From: Botryococcus braunii | Lineage: Eukaryota > Chlorophyta > Trebouxiophyceae | Direction of reading: 5' to 3' | Length of the DNA stretch: 17,500 nucleotides | Assembly (NCBI GenBank): GCA_002005505.1 | Contig: KV908403.1 | Location: 175,742 to 193,241, forward strand | Part shown: one piece after another, positions 8,496-17,500 of the stretch | Layout of the letters: each line of letters begins with the position of its first letter | Position numbering within the stretch: the first letter of the stretch is position 1 | Made by a program: the position numbers and the translations under genes | The notes under the pieces: generated by a model | What the model was told of the DNA's origin: nothing | The model's database searches: none | What the model saw: the letters and a program-made list of their open reading frames with translations, nothing else

Positions 8496-10790
8496 CTAAT
8501 CAACTACAAGCCCGCAGACACTGCAAATCGACGTAGAGAAAAAAATGATGTAGTCAAGTATCGTGAAAAAAGGCGGCAAGACATGAAGTGTGCTCGCAGT
8601 CTTCATGACACACAAGGCACACCTCAGAGCTTCTGTCAAAGATGGATTATCCCCAATAATCCCAGCGGCCAACTTATCAAAGGCTGGTAGCAAAGAGATC
8701 CCGCGGCTGCTTCCTCGATGGGCTGTCCACCCACAACAACCCCCTATAAGATTCAAGCCCCTATAAGGTTCATTCTCACTACAAATCGTCCTATTTCTGC
8801 ACAAACTTTTAAAGGATCCACTCCCATCAGCATGAGCAATACTTGCTTGATTAAGGGGCGAAGATCTGCCGAACTGTGCCCCGACAACCTCGATATCATT
8901 GCGGCACTGCTGGAAGTGTGGAGGCCCTGTGAGCGACCTCATGAAAGAATGCACTTTCATAAGTAATCCCATGGCCTTGCTGATGCACTAAGCTTGGATG
9001 GATCACTAAAAGTCCAGGGGATCTGAGTGGTGACATCCCAACAGTTGTCAGCCAAACATGTCGGAGTATGTGATCAGCTGAACCAGGTAACGGCACACAT
9101 GCCCCCAACCACCTACACTCCCCATTAACACAGTCCACTAGAAGGCCTGTGCAGCCAGAACAGATCAACTTGAAAATGAGGAGTCCCAACAAACCTTTCT
9201 ATATTGCCCCAAGATAGTGAGTCACTACATGAGAGCAGTCATCCGTGCCTGAAATCTACATATTCTTACTTTCAGCGCACTCCAGCATTTCCAAACAATG
9301 AAGCACGGGTACCTGATGCTTTTGGGCCATCCACTTCCACATTTTGGCGGTCTTCACCACAACCTTATGCGCTGGCAGTACTCAAGAACATACCACTAGG
9401 TGAGTCAGAAACGGAGGAACACAGCCTTGAAAGTACCTGAATGAGCGCTGGCACGTATGGCTTGTCCTTGGACCCCCTTCAAAGGGCTTTGCCGGGCAGG
9501 AGTTGGAAGCTTGGGCGGCAAGGGTATGTAATCTGGGTCATACTCTTGCAGCAGCTTTTGGGTCTTTGCAAACCGAGTGGAATCCTGTAAGCACAGACCG
9601 CCCCACTGCCGTCAGCTGATCCCGGCAAGATAGCAATAGAGTCAGCTCTGAAAAAGTCTCAATCCCGCGAACCTCCTGCCTCCAGTCTACATCATTTGCA
9701 GACAAGGGCGAAAAAAAGCAGACAAACAGAAGACTTGAGGCATCTATTGTAGGAGTCAAAACTCTAGGAAAATGGGATGGTCTTCACAAAAAAAGGCCGG
9801 AAACATCAGGTGCACTCCGAAGTGCACACTCAATGTTCACCTTGAGAGTTGTCACCATCTTCCGTAGTTTGCCTTGTAACATGTTCAAGCGGCTGACATC
9901 CCCTGCATCTCGCCATTCAATGAGATGGTGGCACATCTCATACACCAAATAAGCCACCGCAGGTTCAATGAACAAGGGTAGGACCAGGAGACTATGCTCC
10001 CTGGTTGTGAACGTCCCATCAGGCTGTTGCTGCACCTGCAGCAGGGCCCTTGTGTTACTGGCTGCTTGTTAAGTTCCATCAGTCCTCACTACCAGTTAGA
10101 AACATGCACAAAGGTCAGCAAACCGTAGGTTACGGCTTGCTATGGCCACCAATTTGAGGATGAGGGTGGTGGGCGCCTGACTGTACCCATGCAGACATCA
10201 CCACATGCTCCTATGTGTGCGTCAGGAGGCCATGTAGCTAGCTCGTCTCGTGCTCCCGTGGCCACACCAGAACTCAACTTCTTCCTTAGTCCACGTTTGC
10301 GACAGGACACAGAACTGAAAATTGAATCTACATGGGTAGGAGCAAAGAGTAGAATTTGCAGCATGCTGGATTCGTACAGGTTGGCCCAGGAACAGGTATT
10401 TTAAGACGGCCAAGGATGTTGGAAAACTTCAAGACAAACTAACCTGCACATTAAAACTTACCCTAGGGCCTTCAAGATGGTGGGAGAACCTACCCATGCT
10501 GCAAGGAGTGCAGCGAAGACAAACCCAATGCTCCCATACCGAAAGGTAGCTGTAGTAACATGGCCCAAAGTTTGCTTCCTGTCTGATCTTCGCTTCTACA
10601 AGCCCACCAGCGCCCCGTGTTATGTGAAGCATGCATGATTCCCACGCTCTCCCTCACTGCTCTGGCCCAAAAGCAATGTCAAAAAGTGCACCTGTAATCG
10701 TTCTACTTCGGCCCGCAGGCGTTTGAAGACACGTTCATAGTCTGCATAATAGGGGTCAGAGCCCACTCGACGCGAAAACACACCACCCAT
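8496..10790 (-). CDS. LNP: Lunapark-family ER three-way junction protein (six-exon model)
   Basis: Exons: 10790-10692, 10595-10494, 10035-9841, 9584-9437, 9363-9281, 8909-8496; about 346 residues. Lunapark proteins are ER membrane proteins that sit at three-way tubule junctions and act against atlastin/RHD3-type fusion GTPases. Visible: an MGGVFSRR start fitting N-myristoylation (MGxxxS), a basic coiled N-terminus, a hydrophobic segment at residues 53-67, a second at about 83-101 with LVLPLFIEPAVAYLVYEM, a charged helix ending KMVTTLK, then FAKTQKLLQEYDPD, which matches the family's helix-YDPD motif. After a polar linker, FDKLAAGIIGDNP and ALRCALC match the family's entry to the zinc finger (GDGP, then AL-C-x2-C). 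The HNG motif expected next is missing; read straight through, a second C-x2-C (ICSVC) precedes a TAG stop. Exons 1-4 are firm, exon 5 tentative, the 3' end uncertain. Confidence 0.78.
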
Positions 10791-13094
10791 CGCAAACAGC
10801 GGATGTCACACAAAAGGCCCCGTTCATTGCCATGCGTGCCTGTCCCGATACACCTGGAAGGCCAGCCAATGCGAAGTAGCTCTCGAATCCATTCTTGGAA
10901 AACCTAGGACAACTTCCGGGCAAGGGACCTTGGTGTCCGAACTGGGACTGAGTTGCTCAGAAGCCTTTGAATCGGACAAGGCTGTACAATGACAAAGACA
11001 ATGCACCACCAACACAGTATTTCCCTGCCCACAAACGTTTGAAATTTGATAAAACTGTAACTTCGTCCCACAGCTCGGTATTCATCAAGGGTTGGTCAAA
11101 TGGCCTTCAGTGTTGATCACCGGTCCATGCAAGATGACAGTACACCTACGGCCAGGTCCGGTACACTACCACTTTTGAAATTGAATGGTAGCATGAATTG
11201 CATCAAGACCAATTAAGCTCTACTTGATTTTACGTGACAGACTTTGCTCCACGGCTTTTGCTAATGTGTTAACAGGTGGCTTTTGTTAGTGTGTTAACGT
11301 GTGTTTACAGCAAGAGATTCTGAAAGTCGTCGTCGTTCCTGCCTATAAAGAAGCTACCCAAATCCCCAAATGAAAGATGTAAGGCTGGCAATGGGCAAAC
11401 CACATGAAGAAGCATGAAGCAAAACATGACAGTACCTCTGTCTCGTCCACTATTGGGGTCTCTTGGATTTCTAACTCAACTTGTAAGCAATGTGGAAATG
11501 ACTATTTAACGTCCTTTACATTTTATCTTGAAGCTCTCGGGCATGGTTGCAATCCAACAGTTTCGGCACAGAGGATACGGGGTGGAAATCTTTCAATTTC
11601 TCTTAAAAAGTAAAAGTGCAGCGTCCACCTATTGTTTCGCAAATTTCTGCCATGCAAGCTAAGTCCTTGCAGGTGTCTCACCACACGATCTCGCATCAAA
11701 CTCCGGCTATTCCAAACCTATTGAATGACGGTTATGCTACTTTCCCATCTTTGTTCCCCAGGGTCACATTTATCTGGCTGTTGGTCTACATGTAGGCAGA
11801 AGGCAATCCCAGTAGGGAGCGACACAAGTGGGAACCCCCCCCCCCAAACAAAAAAAAAGGAAAACAGGCTTTGGGGGAATTACCATTAAGGGACAGTTAC
11901 AGCCGAAAGAATACACTGGGAAAAGTTACTTTGCACAGACAGGACAGCTGGCAGACAGGACAGCACTGCAGTTTGGAAAATTCAATGGCACATGAAGGAA
12001 GCGAAAGCACTCCTTCTTATGTCGTGGAGAATGGATGTTACTGTTTGAGGGTGCTCAGGGTTAGTGGCAGGGTGGACATTATAATGCGTTACACGACGGA
12101 GCCAGCATGCCATACATTAAAATGGACATTTTTTGCATTACAGAAGGCATGTGTGTTGTCTCTATGGCAAAGGGAAAGCCATGCAAACTTAAGAGTGTGA
12201 CCCGAAGTCAGATAGCCAATTGCTAGACATACGCATACTTTTTTACTCAGAGTTGAGCTCATTGCAGACTGTTCATGGCTGCATGAGTATGACCTCACGC
12301 GAGTATGAACCGTATCGAACATACCCTAAGCCGATGCCCACCCTCATGAGGCGTATTTGTGTAACCCGCTAGCTCCACCAGACGTGATGACCACAGGCAT
12401 GGACCACTCGTAACACCTTCACAAAAATCCCTGCTTCTCACTCGATCATGCATCCAGCATGTCACTAAGTCCTGCCATGCATTCCAGCCTTGTTTGGATC
12501 CCATACACCGACTAAATTGAGACGGAACCCTGCAACAATGGGACACTTGGCAAGCTTTCTAGGCATGAAATCGTTTTTAAACAAGAGGGGTCTTGTTATC
12601 GAGGTGCTTGGACATCCCAGTCCTGAACAATCAACCAACACATTGATATTGCCACTTGGTACGCCCCCAAGCCTCCCACCAGCCTATACGTGATCAACCC
12701 ACGTCCAGTCCGAAACCAGGCTTGAGGCTCAGCTCCACGCTTATTAAACTGACCTGGCTTAAAAAAGCACTCCTGGAATGGCTAAATTTAGAAGGTAGGT
12801 AGCAAGATTCCCACCCCTTAGGAGGGGGGGGGGGAAGATACACCAAAGGTTTGACATTGTGACTACTGTTGCTTCCAGATGGTTAGGTCGAGAGAGTCGT
12901 CAAAATTACAGCTTCTCGTCCTATAAAAGCATGACTCGAGGACCAGAGCAAACTGGACAAGGTTAATCACCGGATACCCCAACTGTATCATGGGTAAGCA
13001 GCAACCACGATGACTATCGAACAAGCAATCCAAGTGGCTCCAGGTGTCCACACATCCCGTAACATTGCCCCGCCCTCACGGCAATGAGCACTAC
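10791..13094. other. Spacer between two minus-strand genes, no convincing gene
   Basis: It should contain the Lunapark promoter/5' UTR and the LYAR 3' UTR. Open frames are short and overlap in conflicting frames. One plus-strand frame (11404-11613) has a weak finger-like CKQCGNDYL...HGC pattern, noted under findings. Short C/A runs lie near 11827-11860 and a G-run near 12823-12835. Confidence 0.5.
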
Positions 13095-14028
13095 CTATTG
13101 ATCCACACAAAGTTCAACGTAACCATTGTTCAAAACCCTTATTTTGTCACTCTTCTTCCACTTTTTTAGCATGAGCCCTGCCACAACCTGATCTCCTGGG
13201 GACAGCCCCGCCTGTTTCAGCAAAACGTTCTGAAGCTTCTTCACCTTCATACGACCTCCCTTTGCCTTCAACGCTACGATGCCCAGCTTCCTCCATTTGT
13301 GGTTTGCAGCAGCCTGCAAGCCCCGTGGCTTAATATTGAAAACTCCCAGCAGTCCCTATCTGCCTTTCATCTGCGAAGTACAATGCAAAAACATGGTTGT
13401 GTCCCCTACATTTCTCAGTGCTTCCTATTCACAACACCAACATAAGGACAGACATCCCTCCTACCCCCCAACCAAAAACCAAAGCATAAATACGGTAGTG
13501 ACCATAAACAGATTGTCCAGACAGTCCAAACTATACGGCCAACAAATTTGAATCTCAAGTTTTCCCACTGGGCATGGGAAGCAACAGAGCTTGTTGAACG
13601 CCTAAAAGTGGTTGTTTGGATATCTTGTATGCTCCCATGGTACTGTAGGGATATTTATAGTTGGGTGTTAAACAGATTAAACATAAATGGGTGTTAAACA
13701 GATTAAACATTGAATGATCTGGGGGCAACCCTGTTCAAAAGTATAAATACTAGTTTAGGCTGCTGAGAGGATGCTTGACACGCAACCAAAATTTCTCAAA
13801 ACCTGTTGGTGCCATACCTAATCGGTTGTGACCCTTACCTATTAAAAATATCTGGATCGTTGAGAGTTTTAAAATTGGTTTAGGGAGTGTTATGAAATAA
13901 CTGTCATTGACGTCTTGATTATTCAAAAATGTGTGTTATCTCGCCTATCTCTCATATTCAACTAACCAGCATAGTTCAACTATGAGCATTGTTACGGGTG
14001 TACATTTATGTTGAAGAGCACACGCGCG

Positions 14029-14091
<63 letters not shown>

Positions 14092-14214
14092 GCGCGCGCG
14101 CACGTGCTCACAGACACACGCACGCACGCGCACGCGCACGCGCACCCGCACAGGCACGCGCACGCGCACGCGCACCCGCACAGGCACGCGCACGCGCACG
14201 CGCACCCGCACAGG

Positions 14215-14294
<80 letters not shown>

Positions 14295-16335
14295 CGCTTT
14301 GCCCACGCAGAAACATGAGAAGCAACCACGAGAGCCCCGGGGAAGAAGCCCCTGGACAAACAGAGCGCAAAAGAATGTGGAAAAGAAATGCACAGCCATC
14401 TGGAAGAGGTTGAAAAGCGATGCATAGCCATGCCTGCCAAGCCCACCAAAGCCACTTTCCGTACCCGGTCTTGTTCATAAAAGACAGACTCCCGGCGGGG
14501 TGGGGTGGGGTACTGAAACCTGGCAAACCAACACATGCGGCGGAGTTTTCCACACAAAGCAATGGCATGCCGGACCCTACCTGAACCGCGCCCTTCGAAG
14601 AAAGTGGCTGAGCCTTCTCAGTGGGAAGGGAAGCAAGATCCTGTTTCCTGTTGGACTGTTGTCGGCGTTCGCTACTACCTTTTCTAGTCTGTTCTTGAGT
14701 CTGCCCATTGTCATCAGCCAGAGACCTGCTCTTACGCTTTCTGACCAGCTCACTCAAGGATCTTTTCTCTTCATGCTTAGTCACACTTGCATCCAGCACA
14801 GCAGCGGCTGCCATCCCCGGCTTTCCCTCTGTCTGCTCCTTGTCCCCTTTTCTCATTTTGCCGTGCCCACTTGTCAGACTGTCACGGATGTCTGTGCCTT
14901 TAACGCTCTCCTCTTTCACAGTGGATGGGCAAGCCGGCTGTGCAGAGGAATCCTCACATGTGGAGGGCTCCACCATTGCTGGACTCTCCTCTGCGTTGCC
15001 TTTTACTGCTCGTAAAGCTGCTCTGGCCTGTTTCCACGCAGGATACATAAGCACACCCCGCCTAGAATACACTTTAGATTTTACCCATTGCCATATCTAG
15101 CGCTAACCACTCAAAAATGGAAAGGAAAACTGCATCCTGCAGATACTGAAAATTTGTGCTGATGAATGTGCTCTCATGATTAATGTGGTCAAAGAGTAGC
15201 ATATACAGAAGAGCATCCGCCCAGGAACACGCAGACAGGAATGCAACACAGGTACAATCAAGTCAAGGCTCATACTCCCACAGGCCCCCTACGGCATTTG
15301 ATAGGCAGAATTGTTACCTGGCTTGGTCCCAAGTACATATGCACCGCCAGCAAGCACTTTTGGTGTGCTGAAGGCAGAGATAAGACCCCAAGTCACCTTT
15401 AATGCATCTCTGACAGAGTTCGCAGGTCATGGCACTGCTGAATGCGTCATCATTACTGACATGAAGATGCGAGAAAATACAGCGTTTTGCCTAAGATGGT
15501 TTGTCAAACCCCTTCTAATCTAAGAATGAATCCAGAGGGCGTTTTGATAGCCATTTTCAAGTCGCGATGAGTACTCAGCAAGCAGAGCTGCCCTGAAAAT
15601 AGAGCATACTTTGCGGATGTGTTTCTGTCCTGTTGCATGACCTTGAAGTGTCTCCCAGCTTGTACAATTTACATTGCACAAGGTGCACCTCCAGGGAGGT
15701 TGTTCTGTCAGGAACTGCAATCCCTCTGGGTTCTTGACCCCTCCTCTACTGGATCTTGGTGGGACAGCTCCCATGGAACAAAATCCTCCGGGCTTTGTAG
15801 CTCCCAGAGCATACTTTTCGTGCTCACTAACGCAGCTCACATGACTCTGTTCACAAAGGAATTCCCCACTGAGTAGCCGTAGAGCACTTCACAGACAATT
15901 TAGTTCCAATAGATTCACACAGATCTCGATGCTTTCTTGTCAAGCGCGGGCAACCTCCCTACAACCCGCTACCCTCCCCCTTAGACAACCATTGGGATGG
16001 GGGGGGGGGGGGGAGGCATTCTCTTCCAGATGTGCATCTTCTGTGAGAGATGGACATACCCCGATCAAACACCTGAGATACTTAAGATGCAAAGCTCACC
16101 TTCGCCCCAGCTCTATCGAAGTCTTGACAGCAATCAATACAAGTTAGGCAGGCCGCCCTGCAGGAGTTAAAATGCGCCGACAACTTTGGCTGCAATCCAC
16201 CAAGACGTCTCAATAAAAATAGCATGCGTACTTGGTCGACTCGGAAACCGAGAACTCTCCTGGAAGGACCCGACATCCAAGCCCCCTTACCTTCTTTACA
16301 CTTTCCCCACAATCCCCACAACTGAACCAGACCAT
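13095..16335 (-). CDS. LYAR: LYAR-like nucleolar zinc-finger protein, complete five-exon gene
   Basis: Exons: 16335-16291, 16189-16100, 15846-15610, 15027-14581, 13313-13095; all introns are phase 0 with GT..AG ends and the product is about 345 residues. LYAR-family proteins act in the nucleolus in pre-rRNA processing and growth control. Visible: MVWFSCGDCGESVKK joined to PKLSAHFNSC gives the N-terminal finger (C6, C9, H21, C25). A second finger follows (C32, C35, H47, C50), then the family's SEHEKYA motif. A U1-type C2H2 finger lies at about 97-124 (C99, C102, H115, H121), as in plant members. Residues 125-273 are charged, Lys/Arg/Ser/Gln-rich and probably disordered. The last 72 residues (HKWRKLGIVALKAKGG, KVKKLQNVLL, NNGYVEL) match the C-terminal winged-helix-like domain. 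Start: the only ATG giving the family's MVWF beginning. It is divergent from p23. The exon 3/4 junction (HIRK/ARAAL) is the least certain. Confidence 0.88.
13663..13710. repeat. 22-bp exact direct repeat, period 26
   Basis: GGGTGTTAAACAGATTAAAC plus AT occurs at 13663-13684 and again at 13689-13710 without mismatch, inside the last intron of the LYAR-like gene. Confidence 0.9.
14018..14292. repeat. (CA)n/(CG)n tract with a 30-bp minisatellite
   Basis: About 275 bp of nearly continuous alternating purine-pyrimidine sequence: (CG)n, (CA)n, (CG)n, then mixed CACG, then (CA)n. At 14131-14220 an exact 30-bp unit (CACGCGCACG, CGCACCCGCA, CAGGCACGCG) is present three times. It lies in LYAR intron 4, so the pre-mRNA carries a GU-rich run. 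The Cys-Val and His-Thr frames across it are artefacts; in the minus frame, only 15027-14581 of the long open stretch is real exon. Confidence 0.93.
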
Positions 16336-16757
16336 GAGGATGTAATGAAGAAACTCAACAAACAAATGCTGCAAGACTCCTCTACGAAAAGCAGGCGACT
16401 ATGGCACAGCCGCCACCCGAAGGGGTCCAAGGGAAGTCATCAAGGAATACTCAAAGCGTACTCAGGGCAGAATAAATACTTCTAGCAACCTTTGGTACTA
16501 GCTTTTGTATACGTCTTTCCTGCTGCAGGCCAATGCCACGGGCCTGGCGGCGACGAGTCGAATGGATTCGAAGTAGTCCGATCCTTCAGATCGCAAGTCG
16601 TTAAATCACGGGGCTGTAAGTTACAGCCTGTAACCCCAGTGGGCAGCCTCCACAGAGCGACTTCTAGAACCTACCCGCACTCACTGGCTCTGTATCTCCA
16701 GCGGTCCTCAGCAGTGCACAAAACATTCATTATCTAGAGCTGGGAGGTATCGATAAA
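16336..16757. promoter_or_regulatory. Divergent promoter region between LYAR and p23
   Basis: Only 422 bp separate the two start codons on opposite strands, so both promoters and 5' UTRs must lie here or overlap the genes. Visible elements: a perfect palindrome GGCTGTAAGTTACAGCC at 16612-16628, overlapped by TTACAGCCTGTAA at 16621-16633, and TTCTAGAA at 16662-16669, a two-unit heat-shock-element core, 89 bases before the p23 ATG. TTCGAA lies at 16567-16572. No clear TATA box was picked out. Function is inferred from position only. Confidence 0.5.
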
Positions 16758-17500
16758 ATGGCAACACCATTGACACCAACATTGAAGTGGGCACAAAGTG
16801 CAGACAAGTTGTACGCGACTATAGATGTTCAAGATTGCAAAGCCCCCAAGATTGAGCTCACAAACGACGAAAAGGGTGAGCATGGAAAGCTTGTTTTTAG
16901 AGGCGAAGGGGCGGGGGCATCCCATTCACATGAAAAGGACTTGTATGCGCTTGATCTTACTTTCTGCAGCGCCATTGATCCAGACGATACTAAGGTGCGT
17001 GGATATTATTTGACTACTGAATCTCTATATGTATTCATGCAGCTATGCTTTAGGTTGTTTGTAATTGCGGCTCCGTGTGCAAAACCTGGCCGTCGGTTTC
17101 GATGATTTGGCTGTTGCTATTCACTTTGTCATGCACACTACTACCACGCTCAACCAAGTTTGCTACGACTATTTTTGCGTTAACATCGTGAACCATATTG
17201 CAAGCTGAGGTATGATAACAGGGTCACGCACCTGATAATGAATGGAGCTCCTTGTTGTTTTCACAGATAGCATTGAATGACCGCAGCATTATTTTGGTAA
17301 TACAAAAGAAAGAAGATGGATTTTGGCCGCGATTGCTTGCGGACAAGCAGAAATTCTCCAACATTCAGGTGGACTGGGATAAATGGGTCGACGAAGATGA
17401 GGAGCCCACCTTCGACGGGCGGGAATTCGACCTCAACAACTTGCAAAACTTGTCTAATTTTGGTGCAGATGCAACCGAACTCGCTGAAGATGAAGATTCA
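16758..17500 (+). CDS. p23/Sba1-type HSP90 co-chaperone, 5' part (runs off window)
   Basis: Exon 1 is 16758-16994; the intron is 16995-17266 (GTGCGT...TTTTCACAG); exon 2 starts at 17267 and continues past 17500, phase 0 throughout. p23 proteins bind ATP-state HSP90 through a CS-fold beta sandwich and slow ATP hydrolysis during client folding in the cytosol and nucleus. Visible: PTLKWAQSADKLYATIDV, the opening strand of the CS domain; a LVFRGEG strand; DLTFCSAIDPDDTK; then exon 2 with NDRSIILVIQKKEDGFWPRL, containing the p23 signature WPRL (W99-L102), and VDWDKWVDEDEE, the conserved end of the CS domain. An acidic tail has started at the window edge. 157 residues are visible. The start ATG has A at -3 and G at +4. 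Confident family call. Confidence 0.93.

Noticed and set aside
9270..9350. Alternative frame for Lunapark exon 5 (VVVKTAKMWKWMAQKHQ, donor CAG/GTACCC)
   Set aside because: It also fits the phases, but its composition is less like the polar linker of the family than the chosen frame; transcript data would decide.
10462..10493. Longer version of Lunapark exon 2 ending at the GG/GTAAGT donor
   Set aside because: It leaves phase 2, whereas the best acceptor of exon 3 (CTGCTGCAG) is phase 0; ending at TGG/GTAGGT keeps frame and gives the usual spacing between the two hydrophobic segments.
13945..14580. Continuation of the 375-codon minus-strand frame beyond the LYAR exon
   Set aside because: After the CAG/GTAGGG donor at 14581/14580 the frame runs into the CA/CG repeat, and the family's C-terminal domain resumes only at 13313, so this part is intron.

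Overview
This is eukaryotic nuclear DNA with spliced genes (GT..AG introns of about 70 to 1,300 bp, possibly one of 3.8 kb), long dinucleotide microsatellites and decayed LTR retrotransposon sequence. Nothing bacterial, organellar or CRISPR-like is seen. Three genes can be recognised from exon fragments that join in frame. Their closest resemblance, from memory of the families, is to green-lineage proteins: the LYAR-type protein begins MVWF and has PKLxxHF in its first finger, as in land plants. A streptophyte (charophyte alga or early land plant) is my inference; no search was possible.

Layout. 3-843 (+): last two exons of an unidentified gene, split by an intron with a pure (TC)50 tract. 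844-3729: no gene recognised; it holds a (CT)n(GT)n compound microsatellite and C/G homopolymers. 3730-8495 (-): three candidate 3' exons (a short linker, a coiled coil and a Ser/Gly/Glu-rich tail) whose splice phases agree. The 3.8-kb gap between the last two holds a degenerate Ty1/copia 3' end and two 1.1-kb LTRs facing each other, forming a 2.3-kb palindrome. 8496-10790 (-): a Lunapark (LNP) gene of six exons, encoding an ER three-way-junction protein; its zinc finger looks atypical or unresolved. 10791-13094: spacer without a convincing gene. 13095-16335 (-): a complete five-exon LYAR-like nucleolar zinc-finger gene of about 345 residues; its last intron carries a 270-bp alternating purine-pyrimidine (CA/CG) tract. 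16336-16757: short divergent promoter region. 16758-17500 (+): 5' part of a p23/Sba1 HSP90 co-chaperone gene, cut by the window end.

The genes do not form a pathway. LYAR (ribosome biogenesis) and p23 (HSP90 folding) share a 422-bp intergenic region that contains overlapping small palindromes and one heat-shock-element-like core, so joint regulation is possible. Exon models rest on reading frame, splice dinucleotides, phase agreement and family motifs only. I did not find a previously undescribed system; the most unusual structure is the tail-to-tail LTR palindrome.
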